Shown here: positions 8,033 to 16,313 of the stretch, one piece after another
Layout: every line of letters starts with the position of its first letter
Position numbering within the stretch: position 1 is the stretch's first letter
DNA from: Pseudaminobacter sp040049255
GTDB lineage: Bacteria; Pseudomonadota; Alphaproteobacteria; Rhizobiales; Rhizobiaceae
NCBI RefSeq assembly: GCF_040049255.1
Contig: NZ_JBDZDR010000001.1
Location: 620,001-684,000 of the forward strand
Length of the DNA: 64,000 nucleotides
Reading direction: 5' to 3'
Made by a program: the position numbers and the translations under genes
The notes under the pieces: generated by a model
What the model saw: the letters and a program-made list of their open reading frames with translations, nothing else
What the model was told of the DNA's origin: nothing
Database searches by the model: none

Positions 8033-8455
8033 TCAGCCCTTGGGCGCCGGCTGGATCGTGAAGACGCCGTCCGTGTCGGGGAACGCGACATAGATGTCGT
8101 CGGGCGTTTCGAAGTGGATGCGCGTCCTGCGCTCGGCATCGACCAGATCGATCGCCCAGCCTTCCAGCAGCCGCCATGCGGTGATGTCGTCCAGAACCGG
8201 GAAGCTCGCGGGGCAGTCGGGCGCGAGTTCCAGCTCCATGCCGCCGATGGTCAGCTCGCGCTTCAGGACGACCATGCAATGCTTGTCGCCCGCAGCGTTG
8301 CTGATCGTCCACGGGCCGAACATGTCGGAGACGAACTCGGGATCGGCGTTGTCGATGTCGATCGCATGCAACTGGTCGAACGCAGCTTCCTCAGCGAAGG
8401 CGCCGCCGCACTGCAGGCACGCGGCGACGGCAAGCCCAAGAAAAATGGATCGCAT
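8033..8455 (-). CDS. Secreted AprI/Inh-family metalloprotease-inhibitor-like protein
   Basis: This 140-residue protein starts at the ATG at 8453-8455, preceded by GGAAGGGA, and has a signal peptide (MRSIFLGLAVAACLQCGGAFA). The mature part fits the Inh (AprI) beta-barrel family: GPWTISNAAGDKHC near residues 47-60, a second cysteine in APDCPASFPVLDDITAW, then repeated strands ending YVAFPDTDGVFTIQPA. Family members inhibit serralysin-type metalloproteases in the periplasm; no protease gene of that type is nearby. The frame is open 46 codons further upstream without sensible content. It is convergent with the TetR gene, and a pyrimidine role is not apparent. Family assignment is moderate because the similarity is short. 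Confidence 0.7.
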   Translation of the reverse strand: MRSIFLGLAVAACLQCGGAFAEEAAFDQLHAIDIDNADPEFVSDMFGPWTISNAAGDKHCMVVLKRELTIGGMELELAPDCPASFPVLDDITAWRLLEGWAIDLVDAERRTRIHFETPDDIYVAFPDTDGVFTIQPAPKG

Positions 8456-8570
8456 TCCCTTCCTCCCTGTCTGCGCACAGCAAAGCACCGCACGGGACGT
8501 GGGGCAAGACGCCTCAAGACAGGCGGCCCGCGGGCCGGACTGGGCTTCTGATGTCGGGTTTATCGAAGCG

Positions 8571-9029
8571 TTACGCAGCCTCGGCCTTCGCAACAGTATG
8601 GATGGCGTGGAACGACACGCACAGCCGGTTCCACATGTTGATCATACCCACCGCCACGGTGAGCTTGACCAGTTCCTGCTCGGAAAAGTGCTTGAGCGTG
8701 TTCTCGTAGAGTTCGTCGGGAACACCACCTTTAGAAATCACCGTTGTCGCCTCGACCCAGGCGAAGGCTGCTCGCTCGCGCTCGGAAAACAATGGCGATT
8801 CCTTCCAGGCCGCGACGAGATAGAGCCGCTGTTCGGTCTCGCCGTCGTGGCGCGCCTCGCGGCTGTGCATGTCGACGCAGTAGGAGCAGCCATTGATCTG
8901 CGACGCGCGCAGCTTGATCAGATGCAGGAGACTCTTTTCCAGCCCGCATTCGTCCACGGCCTTGTTGAGGGCGCACACCTCCTTGATCAGCTCGGGAGCA
9001 GCATTGTAGAAATTCAGTCTTGGCTTCAC
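8571..9029 (-). CDS. Carboxymuconolactone decarboxylase / AhpD-like alkylhydroperoxidase-fold protein
   Basis: This 152-residue protein starts with GTG at 9027-9029, 7 nt after GAGAGGA. It has the AhpD core: IKLRASQINGCSYCVDMHSREARHDGETEQRLYLVAAW, with the redox CxxC at about residues 48-51 and the downstream histidine. Family proteins reduce peroxides or act as thiol-disulfide enzymes; carboxymuconolactone decarboxylation itself is unlikely without the rest of that pathway. It lies 14 bp after an Rrf2 regulator gene and is probably co-transcribed with it, a common pairing for AhpD-like proteins in oxidative or nitrosative stress control. The frame is open further 5', but that part overlaps the regulator in another frame and is not coding. 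Confidence 0.85.
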   Translation of the reverse strand: MKPRLNFYNAAPELIKEVCALNKAVDECGLEKSLLHLIKLRASQINGCSYCVDMHSREARHDGETEQRLYLVAAWKESPLFSERERAAFAWVEATTVISKGGVPDELYENTLKHFSEQELVKLTVAVGMINMWNRLCVSFHAIHTVAKAEAA

Positions 9030-9043
9030 GACATTTCCTCTCT

Positions 9044-9559
9044 CTATCGTTTGGAAAACGGCGTTTTCTGCACACGCTGATGGCGCGCGACGAAGGCGCA
9101 GTTGGCTGCCACGGAACGGGGGTCGGCTTCCGCCAGATACTCGGCCACGATGTCGGACAGGCGCTCGGCCGCCAACGCTGCCCGATAGGCCTTTTCCGCC
9201 CGCAGCATCGCGGCGTTGATGCCGCACGGCTTCACATAGGCCGAAGCCGGCAGCCTTGCCGGGCCGCGCTGGCGTATCTCCCCGCAGCGGAAGGCCGGTT
9301 GCGGCCCTTCGATAGCCAGCACGATGTCGAACAGCGAAATTTCCTCGGCCGCACGAGCCAGCCTGTACCCGCCGGTGGGCCCCGGCACGGATTCGAAAAT
9401 GCCCGCAGCGACCAGCGCATTGAGATGCTTCAAGAGATAGCTGGATGAGAGGCCGAACTGCTCGGCCAGTGCGGCGCCCGGCATGGTTGCACCCTCTTCC
9501 ATGCCGGTCAGAGCAGCCGCACAATGGATCGCCGCTTCAACGCCTTCACTCAGCTTCAT
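9044..9559 (-). CDS. Rrf2-family transcriptional regulator
   Basis: This 171-residue Rrf2 protein has a winged helix-turn-helix with the family hallmark LAEQFGLSSSYLLKHLNALVAAGI (about residues 32-55) and the wing GPTGGYRLARAAEEISLFDIV. Only two cysteines (FRCGEI and KPCGIN, about residues 90 and 110) occupy the region where IscR/NsrR ligate a cluster, so a complete three-cysteine site is not visible. It could sense by a disulfide rather than an Fe-S cluster. The start chosen is the ATG at 9557-9559 with AGGA 10 nt upstream; a TTG at 9568 is too near that site. It is followed by the AhpD-like gene, which it probably regulates along with itself. Confidence 0.87.
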   Translation of the reverse strand: MKLSEGVEAAIHCAAALTGMEEGATMPGAALAEQFGLSSSYLLKHLNALVAAGIFESVPGPTGGYRLARAAEEISLFDIVLAIEGPQPAFRCGEIRQRGPARLPASAYVKPCGINAAMLRAEKAYRAALAAERLSDIVAEYLAEADPRSVAANCAFVARHQRVQKTPFSKR

Positions 9560-9579
9560 GGCTTGCAAATCCTATTCAT

Positions 9580-9594
9580 GGATATTTTATATCC
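9580..9594. promoter_or_regulatory. Inverted repeat in front of the Rrf2 gene (candidate operator)
   Basis: GGATATTTTATATCC is a perfect 6-bp inverted repeat with a 3-nt AT spacer, 20 bp upstream of the Rrf2 start codon. The related words ATCC and GGAT recur on both sides (9569-9600). Its position suits an autoregulatory site. Confidence 0.5.
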
Positions 9595-9621
9595 TGGATG
9601 TTTTTTATCGTCAATTATGCA

Positions 9622-9655
9622 AATAGAAAACTGGCGGACCAAAGGCCCACCAGTT
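9622..9655 (-). terminator. Rho-independent terminator of preT-preA
   Basis: On the minus strand AACTGGTGGGCC-TTT-GGTCCGCCAGTT forms a 12-bp stem (two G-T wobbles) with a 3-nt loop, followed by TTTTCTATTTG. A second GC-rich 10-bp stem (9668-9677 with 9700-9709) lies between it and the preA stop. Confidence 0.8.
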
Positions 9656-9719
9656 CTGCAAATCTGTGGCCAGGCGGCCTCCCTTCCCCCTTCGGGATTC
9701 CGCCTGGCCGGGAGGAACC

Positions 9720-11033
9720 TTATTCCGCCGCCTGCCGCGCCATCGGGTTGTTGGGATGCGTGGTCCAGTTGGCGTAGTCGGGCGAAACCGTCTTGCCCGT
9801 GCGCTTGTCCAGCGCGCCCACCGCCAGCGGCTCCATGGTGATGCAGCCTTCGACCGGGCAGACATTGACGCACAGATTGCAGCCCACGCACTCCTCCTCG
9901 ATCACCTCGAAGTGGCGCACGCCGTCGACCATGCTGGTGATCGCCTGGTGCGAGGTGTCCTCGCAGGCGATGTGGCAGCGACCGCACTTGATGCAGGCGT
10001 CCTGGTCGATATGCGCCTTGGCGATGTAGTTGAGGTTGAGATACTGCCAGTCCGTGACGTTTGGCGTGGCGCGGCCGATCACGTCGTCCAGCGTCTTGTG
10101 GCCCTTCTCGTCCATCCAGTTCTCAAGGCCGGCGATCATCTCCTGCACGATCTTGAAGCCATAGGTCATGGCCGCCGTGCAGACCTGCACGTTGCCGGCG
10201 CCAAGCGCCAGGAACTCGGCCGCATCGCGCCAGGTGGTGACGCCGCCGATGCCCGAGATGGGCAGGCCGCGGGTTTCCGGATCGCGAGCGATCTCGGCCA
10301 CCATGTTGAGCGCGATCGGCTTTACCGCCGGGCCGCAATAGCCGCCATGGCTGCCCTTGCCGTCGATCGAGGGTTCGGGCGAGAAGCTGTCGAGATCGAC
10401 CGCGGTGATCGAGTTGATGGTGTTGATCAGCGACACCGCGTCGGTGCCGCCGGCATGTGCCGCCCGCGCCGGCTTGCGGATGTCGGTGATGTTGGGCGTC
10501 AGCTTGGTGATGACGGGCATGCGCGTGTACTGTTTGCACCAGCGCACCACCATCTCGATATATTCCGGCACCTGGCCGACCGCCGAACCCATGCCGCGCT
10601 CGCTCATGCCGTGCGGGCAGCCGAAGTTCAGCTCGATGCCGTCGGCGCCGGTCTCCTCCACAAGCGGGAGGATCGCCTTCCAGCTTTCCTCCACGCAGGG
10701 CACCATGATCGAGGCGATCAGCGCCCGATCCGGCCAGTTCATCTTCACCTGCTTCATCTCGCGCAGGTTGGTCTGCAGGTCGCGGTCTGTGATCAGCTCG
10801 ATATTGTTGAGGCCGAGCAGGCGACGGTCGGCGCCCCAGATCGCGCCGTAGCGTGGGCCGTTGACGTTGACGACCGGCGGCCCCTCCTCGCCCAGCGTCT
10901 TCCAGACCACGCCGCCCCAGCCCGCCTTGAAGGCGCGCTCGACATTGTAGGCCTTGTCGGTGGGCGGCGCGGAGGCCAGCCAGAACGGATTGGGCGACTT
11001 GATGCCGATGAAATTGTTGCGAATGTCAGCCAT
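9720..11033 (-). CDS. preA: NAD-dependent dihydropyrimidine dehydrogenase, subunit PreA
   Basis: This 437-residue subunit carries out the FMN-dependent reduction of uracil/thymine to the 5,6-dihydro form, the first step of the reductive pathway. The N-terminal two-thirds are a DHOD-type TIM barrel with the catalytic-loop cysteine in NFGCPHGMSERGMGSA and substrate residues around NTINS. The C-terminus carries two 4Fe-4S ferredoxin motifs, CIKCGRCHIAC and CVGCNLCVNVC. The start is the ATG at 11031-11033, 7 nt after GGAGGG; an in-frame GTG at 11037-11039 overlaps the preT stop. It follows preT by 2 bp, consistent with a PreT-PreA complex and co-translation. Two stem-loops close the operon. Confidence 0.96.
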   Translation of the reverse strand: MADIRNNFIGIKSPNPFWLASAPPTDKAYNVERAFKAGWGGVVWKTLGEEGPPVVNVNGPRYGAIWGADRRLLGLNNIELITDRDLQTNLREMKQVKMNWPDRALIASIMVPCVEESWKAILPLVEETGADGIELNFGCPHGMSERGMGSAVGQVPEYIEMVVRWCKQYTRMPVITKLTPNITDIRKPARAAHAGGTDAVSLINTINSITAVDLDSFSPEPSIDGKGSHGGYCGPAVKPIALNMVAEIARDPETRGLPISGIGGVTTWRDAAEFLALGAGNVQVCTAAMTYGFKIVQEMIAGLENWMDEKGHKTLDDVIGRATPNVTDWQYLNLNYIAKAHIDQDACIKCGRCHIACEDTSHQAITSMVDGVRHFEVIEEECVGCNLCVNVCPVEGCITMEPLAVGALDKRTGKTVSPDYANWTTHPNNPMARQAAE

Positions 11034-11035
11034 GC

Positions 11036-12400
11036 TCACGCCCTCCCGTTCGCGGTGAGTGCCCGGTGAATGCTTTCGGCAGCGTCGCGTCCTTGAGCGA
11101 CTGCCGAAACGGTGAGGTCCTCGCCGCCGAGGATGCAGTCGCCGCCGGCCCAGACCCTGGCCAGCGACGTGCGGCCCTGATCGTCGACCACGATGCGGCC
11201 GCCTTCCATGGCGAGGCTCGCACCGGAGCCGTTCACCGCCGCGGGCTCGAAGGCCTGGCCGATGGCCTTGAAGACCTGGTCGGCAGCCAGCCGCACGATC
11301 TCGCCGGTGCCGGCGAGCTTGTCGCCCTTCATGGTGGTGTATTCGAGCTCGATGCCCACCACCTTGCCGCCTTCGGAGACGACCCGCCTGGGCTGCATCC
11401 AGTGACGAATGACGACGCCGTTGGCGGCCGCCAGATCCTGCTCGAACACGGAGGCGTTCATGTGCTCCTGTCCGCGCCGGTAGCAGATCGTGACCTCTTC
11501 GGCGCCCAAGAGCTTCGACTGCACGGCCACGTCGATGGCGGTCATGCCGCCGCCGATGACGACGATGCGCCGGCCGACGGGCAGCGCGCCGAGATCGCTG
11601 GCCTGGCGCAGCGTAGCGATATATTCGACAGCGTTTTCGACGCCAGCCGCATCCTCGCCTTCGGCCCGCAGCGCATTGATGCCGCCAAGGCCGAGACCGA
11701 GGAACACGGCGTCATAGTTCGCGGTGAGGTCGGCCAGATGGAAATCGCGGCCCATCGCCTTGCCGTTCTCGATGGTGATGCCGCCGATTGCCGTGACATA
11801 GTCGACCTCGGCCTGGGCGAAATCGTCGGTGCTCTTGTAGGCGGCAATGCCGTATTCATTGAGACCGCCGGACTTGGGCTTGGCATCGAGAACCGTCACC
11901 TCATGGCCGTAACGCGCCAGGCGATGCGCGGCGGCGAGGCCGGCCGGTCCGGCGCCGACCACGGCGATCTTGCGGCCGGTCGGTTCGGCACGCTCATAAA
12001 ACTGCTTGCCCTCCTCCATCGCGATATCGGTGGAATAGCGTTGCAGGCGACCGATCTGCACCGGCTTGCCTTCAGCGACTTCGCGAACGCAGACCTCTTC
12101 GCACAGCGTCTCGGTGGGGCAGACGCGAGCACACATGCCGCCCAAGATGTTCTGGTCGAAGATGGTCTTGGCCGAGCCGAGCGGATTGCCCGTGGCGATC
12201 TGCCGGATGAACATCGGGATGTCGATAGACGTCGGGCAGGCCTGCATGCAGGGCGCATCGTAGCAGAAGTAGCAACGGTCCGCCTCGACGAGGGCTTCGT
12301 GATGATCCAGCGGAGGATGAAGATCGGAAAAATTCTCCGCATACTGTGCGGCGGCAAGCCTTCCGGCGGCTATGCCTTCCTTGAACTGACCTTCGGCCAT
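11036..12400 (-). CDS. preT: NAD-dependent dihydropyrimidine dehydrogenase, subunit PreT
   Basis: This 454-residue flavoprotein passes electrons from NADH through FAD and Fe-S centres to PreA. It resembles the N-terminal part of mammalian DPD and the glutamate synthase small subunit. Cysteine-rich motifs are CYFCYDAPCMQACP and CARVCPTETLCEEVCV (residues about 43-110). Then come an FAD-binding site VVGAGPAGLAAAHRLA (about 147-162) and an NAD(P)H site VVIGGGMTAIDVA (about 278-290). The C-terminal VWAGGDCILGG completes the FAD site. It is the first gene of the unit; 50 bp upstream of its ATG is a RutR-like operator in an AT-rich segment. It overlaps nothing and ends 2 bp before preA. Confidence 0.96.
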   Translation of the reverse strand: MAEGQFKEGIAAGRLAAAQYAENFSDLHPPLDHHEALVEADRCYFCYDAPCMQACPTSIDIPMFIRQIATGNPLGSAKTIFDQNILGGMCARVCPTETLCEEVCVREVAEGKPVQIGRLQRYSTDIAMEEGKQFYERAEPTGRKIAVVGAGPAGLAAAHRLARYGHEVTVLDAKPKSGGLNEYGIAAYKSTDDFAQAEVDYVTAIGGITIENGKAMGRDFHLADLTANYDAVFLGLGLGGINALRAEGEDAAGVENAVEYIATLRQASDLGALPVGRRIVVIGGGMTAIDVAVQSKLLGAEEVTICYRRGQEHMNASVFEQDLAAANGVVIRHWMQPRRVVSEGGKVVGIELEYTTMKGDKLAGTGEIVRLAADQVFKAIGQAFEPAAVNGSGASLAMEGGRIVVDDQGRTSLARVWAGGDCILGGEDLTVSAVAQGRDAAESIHRALTANGRA

Positions 12401-12450
12401 TTCAGTTCCCCATTATTGTGGTTTTGGGAAAGGCTAGCACAGATTATTTT

Positions 12451-12466
12451 TTTATCAATTGGTCAA
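12451..12466. promoter_or_regulatory. RutR-like operator upstream of preT
   Basis: TTTATCAATTGGTCAA keeps a full right half (TGGTCAA) and matches 12 of 14 positions of TTGACCAnnTGGTCAA. It lies 51-66 bp before the preT start codon, in a locally AT-rich segment where the promoter is expected. With the site at 7125-7140 it suggests one RutR-like regulon across the block. Confidence 0.65.
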
Positions 12467-12628
12467 TTTTCGAAGTAACTACCTGAAATGACTATATGAA
12501 AACATGAATATGGTACTCATATTTTCGTGGGAACCTGCATCTGCTGCGCGCAGCACCGCCGGCTGGCATTCTCGAAAATTCCGGGACTTGCCGCGTAGCC
12601 CAGTCAACAGCCCGGATCTTCGGCTGCC

Positions 12629-12910
12629 CTATTGCCCGCGCGGTCGCATGATCGGCACATCCATCGGCTGCGGGCTGATGCGCGGACGGTCCTGATCGCG
12701 GTAGATCTGCTGCTGCAGCTGGTAGTTCTCACGCATCTGCTCGTCGCGCAGCGACTGGGAATCGTCAGGTACCAGGATCTGCGGCGGCGGCGCGGAGCTT
12801 CGCCCCGAACCGCCTCCCCGTTCGGCCGCGAAAACCTGGGTCATGCCCCCAAGCATCGTTGCCACCAAGACCGCCACCATCAACCCCGACACATTCCGCA
12901 AAGCCGACAT
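12629..12910 (-). CDS. Small secreted hypothetical protein
   Basis: This 93-residue protein starts at the ATG at 12908-12910 (MSALRNVSGLMVAVLVATM), with a typical signal peptide ending near QVFA-AE. The mature part is short and polar: a Gly/Ser/Pro-rich start, a Q/R/D-rich middle (RDEQMRENYQLQQQIYRDQ) that may be helical, and a proline-rich tail. I do not recognise a family. The longer frame from 12952 adds residues without character. It stands alone between preT and the peptide importer, on the same strand as both. The signal peptide and the drop in coding pattern on either side support a real gene, with no functional inference. Confidence 0.6.
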   Translation of the reverse strand: MSALRNVSGLMVAVLVATMLGGMTQVFAAERGGGSGRSSAPPPQILVPDDSQSLRDEQMRENYQLQQQIYRDQDRPRISPQPMDVPIMRPRGQ

Positions 12911-12998
12911 CGCACGCACTCCACTGCACCGCACCAACTCCGGTGCGGTCATGCACTTGCACCGACTTATATAGGGTTCTCCCGGTTTCGGACCATCT

Positions 12999-15140
12999 TC
13001 AGCGGGCAGATGCGGCCGGATCCTGCATTTTATCGTCCCGCTCGAAGCTGATCACCGGCTCCATCTTGGCCAGCACCTCGTCCGACAGCCAGCACAGGCT
13101 CTTGTGACCGCCGCCGAGATCTTTCAACGGCGGCACCTTGGTCTCGCACAGATTATCCGGCACCAGGTGCTTGTAGCGGCAGCGGGTCTGGAACGGGCAG
13201 CCGGTGGGCGGGTTCATGGCCGAGGGGATTTCGCCCTCCAGCACGATGCGCTTCTTGACCACGCTGGTGTCGGCAATCGGAATCGCCGAAAGCAGTGCCT
13301 CGGTGTAGGGGTGATAGGGCGGCGAGAATATCTGCTCGGTGGTGCCCTGCTCCACGATATGGCCGAGATACATGACCACCACGCGGTCGGCGATGTAGCG
13401 CACGACCGAAAGATCGTGGCTGATGAACAGCATCGTCGTCTTCTGCTCGCGCTGGATGTCCATCAGAAGCTCGGTCACCGCCGCCTGCACGGACACGTCC
13501 AGCGCCGAGACCGGCTCGTCGGCCACCACCACGCGGGCATGGCCGGCGAAGGCGCGCGCCACGCCGATGCGCTGCTTCTGGCCGCCGGAAAGCTGGCGCG
13601 GCATGCGCTCGGCAAAGGCGCGCGGCAGCTTCACCAGATCCAGAAGCTCGAACATCTTCTGCCGGCGCTCGGCAGCACTCTTGCCGACCTTGAATTTTTC
13701 GAGCGCGCGGATGATCTGCGAGCCGACCGAATGGCTGGGGTTCAGCGTGTCGAACGGGTTCTGGAACACCATCTGGATCGACGATACGGTGTCGACGTCG
13801 CGTTCCTCGACCGGGGTGGACTGGATCTCGCGGCCCGCGAGGCTGACCTTTCCCGAACTCGCCGTCTCCAGCCCCAGCAGAACCTTGGCCAGAGTGGACT
13901 TGCCGCAGCCGCTTTCGCCCACAATGGCGACCGTTTCGGCCTCGCGCGCCTCGAAGCTGATCTCCTCATTGGCCTTGACGACGCGGCCCTCGCTGCTGGC
14001 GAACACCTCGTTGGCCGAGACCTTGTAGTATTTCTTCAGCTCCTCGATCTGCAGTACCGGCTTGCCAGGCTTCACCGGCTCCTTGCCGGTCTTGGCGCCT
14101 TCCGGCACCGCCGACCAGTCGATCTCGTTGAACCGCACGCATCGGCTGAAATGGTGGGCGTGCCCTTCCACGGGCAGCATGGGAATCTCGGCCGCGTTGC
14201 AGACGCCTTCCACGAAGTGGTGGCAGCGCGGGCCGAAATTGCAACCTTTGGGCCGCTCATGCGGCAGCGGCAGCTGGCCGGGAATGGCGATCAGGGGCCG
14301 CGCATTCTTGTCGGCGCCCGGCAGCGGAATCGAGCGAAACAGCCCTTGCGTATAGGGGTGGCGCATGCGGTCGAACACGTCCTTGACCTCGCCGGTCTCC
14401 ACCGCCTCGCCCGAATACATGACCGTGATGCGGTCGCAGGTTTCCAGGATCAGGCCGAGATTGTGCGACACGAAGATCATCGCCGTGCCGAACTCCTTGC
14501 CCAGCGCCTTGACCAGATCGACGATGCCGGCCTCCACGGTGACGTCGAGCGCGGTTGTGGGCTCGTCGAGCAGCAGCAGCGCCGGCTTGGAAAGCAGCGC
14601 CATGGCAATCACGATGCGCTGCTGCTGGCCGCCGGAAAGCTGGTGCGGATAGGACTTCATCAGCCGTTCCGGGTCGGGCAGGCGCACCGCCTTCAGCATC
14701 TCCACCGAGCGCTTGTAGGCCTCGTCCCTGGAGACCTTCTCATGGATGACCGGCACTTCCATGAGCTGCTTGCCGACCTTCATCGCCGGGTTGAGGCTCG
14801 CCATCGGCTCCTGGTAGATCATGGCGATCTTGTTGCCGCGGATGGCGCGTAGTTCCTTTTCCGACATCTCGGCCATGTCGCGGCCCTGGAACTTGATCCG
14901 GCCGCCAACGATCTTGCCGATATTGGACAGGTCGCGCATGACGCCGAGCGCCACGGTGGACTTGCCGCAGCCGCTTTCTCCGACAATGCCCATGGCCTCG
15001 CCCGGCATGACGGTGCAGGAGAAATCCATCACCGCCGGAATTTCCCCGGCCCGCGTGAAGAAGGAGATGGAGAGATTCTCGATCTCGAGGATCGGTTCGA
15101 CGCCCTGAACGGTGTCCGTGGTCCTGGCGGCTTCGTTCAT
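12999..15140 (-). CDS. Dipeptide/oligopeptide ABC transporter, fused double ATP-binding protein
   Basis: This 713-residue protein contains two complete ATPase domains in one chain, corresponding to DppD plus DppF. Each has a Walker A GESGCGKST and a signature (LSGGQQQR in the first half, LSGGQKQR in the second). Each ends in the oligopeptide-type C-terminal extension with a cysteine cluster (GCNFGPRC...C; GCPFQTRCRYK...LC), which in DppD-type ATPases can hold an Fe-S cluster. The start is the ATG at 15138-15140, 6 nt after GGAGG; the ATG at 15150-15152 lacks a site. It is the last gene of the SBP-permease-permease-ATPase operon. Confidence 0.92.
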   Translation of the reverse strand: MNEAARTTDTVQGVEPILEIENLSISFFTRAGEIPAVMDFSCTVMPGEAMGIVGESGCGKSTVALGVMRDLSNIGKIVGGRIKFQGRDMAEMSEKELRAIRGNKIAMIYQEPMASLNPAMKVGKQLMEVPVIHEKVSRDEAYKRSVEMLKAVRLPDPERLMKSYPHQLSGGQQQRIVIAMALLSKPALLLLDEPTTALDVTVEAGIVDLVKALGKEFGTAMIFVSHNLGLILETCDRITVMYSGEAVETGEVKDVFDRMRHPYTQGLFRSIPLPGADKNARPLIAIPGQLPLPHERPKGCNFGPRCHHFVEGVCNAAEIPMLPVEGHAHHFSRCVRFNEIDWSAVPEGAKTGKEPVKPGKPVLQIEELKKYYKVSANEVFASSEGRVVKANEEISFEAREAETVAIVGESGCGKSTLAKVLLGLETASSGKVSLAGREIQSTPVEERDVDTVSSIQMVFQNPFDTLNPSHSVGSQIIRALEKFKVGKSAAERRQKMFELLDLVKLPRAFAERMPRQLSGGQKQRIGVARAFAGHARVVVADEPVSALDVSVQAAVTELLMDIQREQKTTMLFISHDLSVVRYIADRVVVMYLGHIVEQGTTEQIFSPPYHPYTEALLSAIPIADTSVVKKRIVLEGEIPSAMNPPTGCPFQTRCRYKHLVPDNLCETKVPPLKDLGGGHKSLCWLSDEVLAKMEPVISFERDDKMQDPAASAR

Positions 15141-15151
15141 GGTTGCCTCCA

Positions 15152-16312
15152 TCAGTCTTTCAGCGATTGCTCGCGCAGCGCGTCGGCCAGGAAGTTCAGT
15201 CCGAGCACGAAGGACATCAGCGCGATGGTGGGCGGCAGCGCCGGGTGCACGGCCGAGCGCAGCAGGCGGCTGGCGTCCTTGATGGCAGTGCCCCAGTCGG
15301 GGCTTTCAGGCGCGAGGCCTAGGCCGAAATAGCCGAGCGTGCCAAGCAGGATGGTGGTGTAGCCGATACGCAGGCAGGCATCGACGATGAGCGGTCCGCG
15401 CGCATTGGGCAATATCTCCCATAGCATGATGTACCACGGCCCCTCGCCGCGCGTCTGTGCCGCCGCCACATAGTCGCGCGTCTTGATGTCCATGGTGAGC
15501 CCGCGCACGATGCGGAATACGCCGGGGCTGGAGGCGAACACCACCGCCACGAAAATGTTCAGCTCGTTGGGCGCCATGCTGATCAGCCCGAGCGGATCGG
15601 CGTTGAACACCAGGCCGGCATAGACCCAGCCGCCGACCAGCAGGGTCAGGGCAAGCAGGATGTAGAGGCGCTCCGGCCGGCTCTTGAAGCGCGTGTAGAA
15701 CAGCACGCAGAAGAACACGATCGGGAACACGAAGAACAGCCCGGCCATCGCATAGGGAATGGGCGTGTCCATGATGCCCGGCGTGACCAGCAGGTAGAAC
15801 AGCAGGATCACCGGGAAGGCCAGCACCAGATTGGCGAGGAAGGACAGAACCGTGTCGATCCTGCCGCCATAGTAGCCGGCCGGCAGGCCGAGCGTGATGC
15901 CCACCATCAGCGCAAACGCGGTGGCCGCCGGCGCGATGGCCAGAACGATCTGGCTGCCATAGACCATGCGGCTGAAGACGTCGCGGGCGAGCTTGTCGCC
16001 GCCGAAGAGGTAGGGCATGCCCGAGGCCGGATCGATGGCACCCGGCAGCGCATCCTTCATGACGGGCACCTGCGCCAGCGGATCAAAGGTGGCGACATGG
16101 CCGGCGAACATGGCCGTGAACAGCCAGAACAGGCAGATGGTGACCCCGGCGACGCCGACGCCGCTTTCGAAGATCTGGCCATAGAGGCCGAGGCGCTTCC
16201 TGAAACGGAAGCTTGCCGCCAGCACCAGGGCAAGGGCCACCCAGACGGGCCAGAACCGCGCCAGGGCGCCGAACACGATCTGCGTGGTCGAGAGATATTC
16301 CAATCCGCTCAT
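15152..16312 (-). CDS. ABC transporter permease, DppC/OppC type
   Basis: This 386-residue permease has an N-terminal membrane helix, a periplasmic loop with a metal-free DPASGMPYLFGGDKLARDVFSR segment typical of OppC-N, and a C-terminal BPD_transp_1 domain. The coupling loop ETRG-type sequence is AAAQTRGEGPWYIMLWEILPNARGP. It is longer than most DppC proteins (about 300) because of an extra hydrophobic insertion around residues 170-230. It follows the DppB-type gene by 1 bp and precedes the fused ATPase by 11 bp, so translation is probably coupled. It is part of a peptide-type or related solute importer. Confidence 0.9.
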   Translation of the reverse strand: MSGLEYLSTTQIVFGALARFWPVWVALALVLAASFRFRKRLGLYGQIFESGVGVAGVTICLFWLFTAMFAGHVATFDPLAQVPVMKDALPGAIDPASGMPYLFGGDKLARDVFSRMVYGSQIVLAIAPAATAFALMVGITLGLPAGYYGGRIDTVLSFLANLVLAFPVILLFYLLVTPGIMDTPIPYAMAGLFFVFPIVFFCVLFYTRFKSRPERLYILLALTLLVGGWVYAGLVFNADPLGLISMAPNELNIFVAVVFASSPGVFRIVRGLTMDIKTRDYVAAAQTRGEGPWYIMLWEILPNARGPLIVDACLRIGYTTILLGTLGYFGLGLAPESPDWGTAIKDASRLLRSAVHPALPPTIALMSFVLGLNFLADALREQSLKD

Positions 16313-16313
16313 C

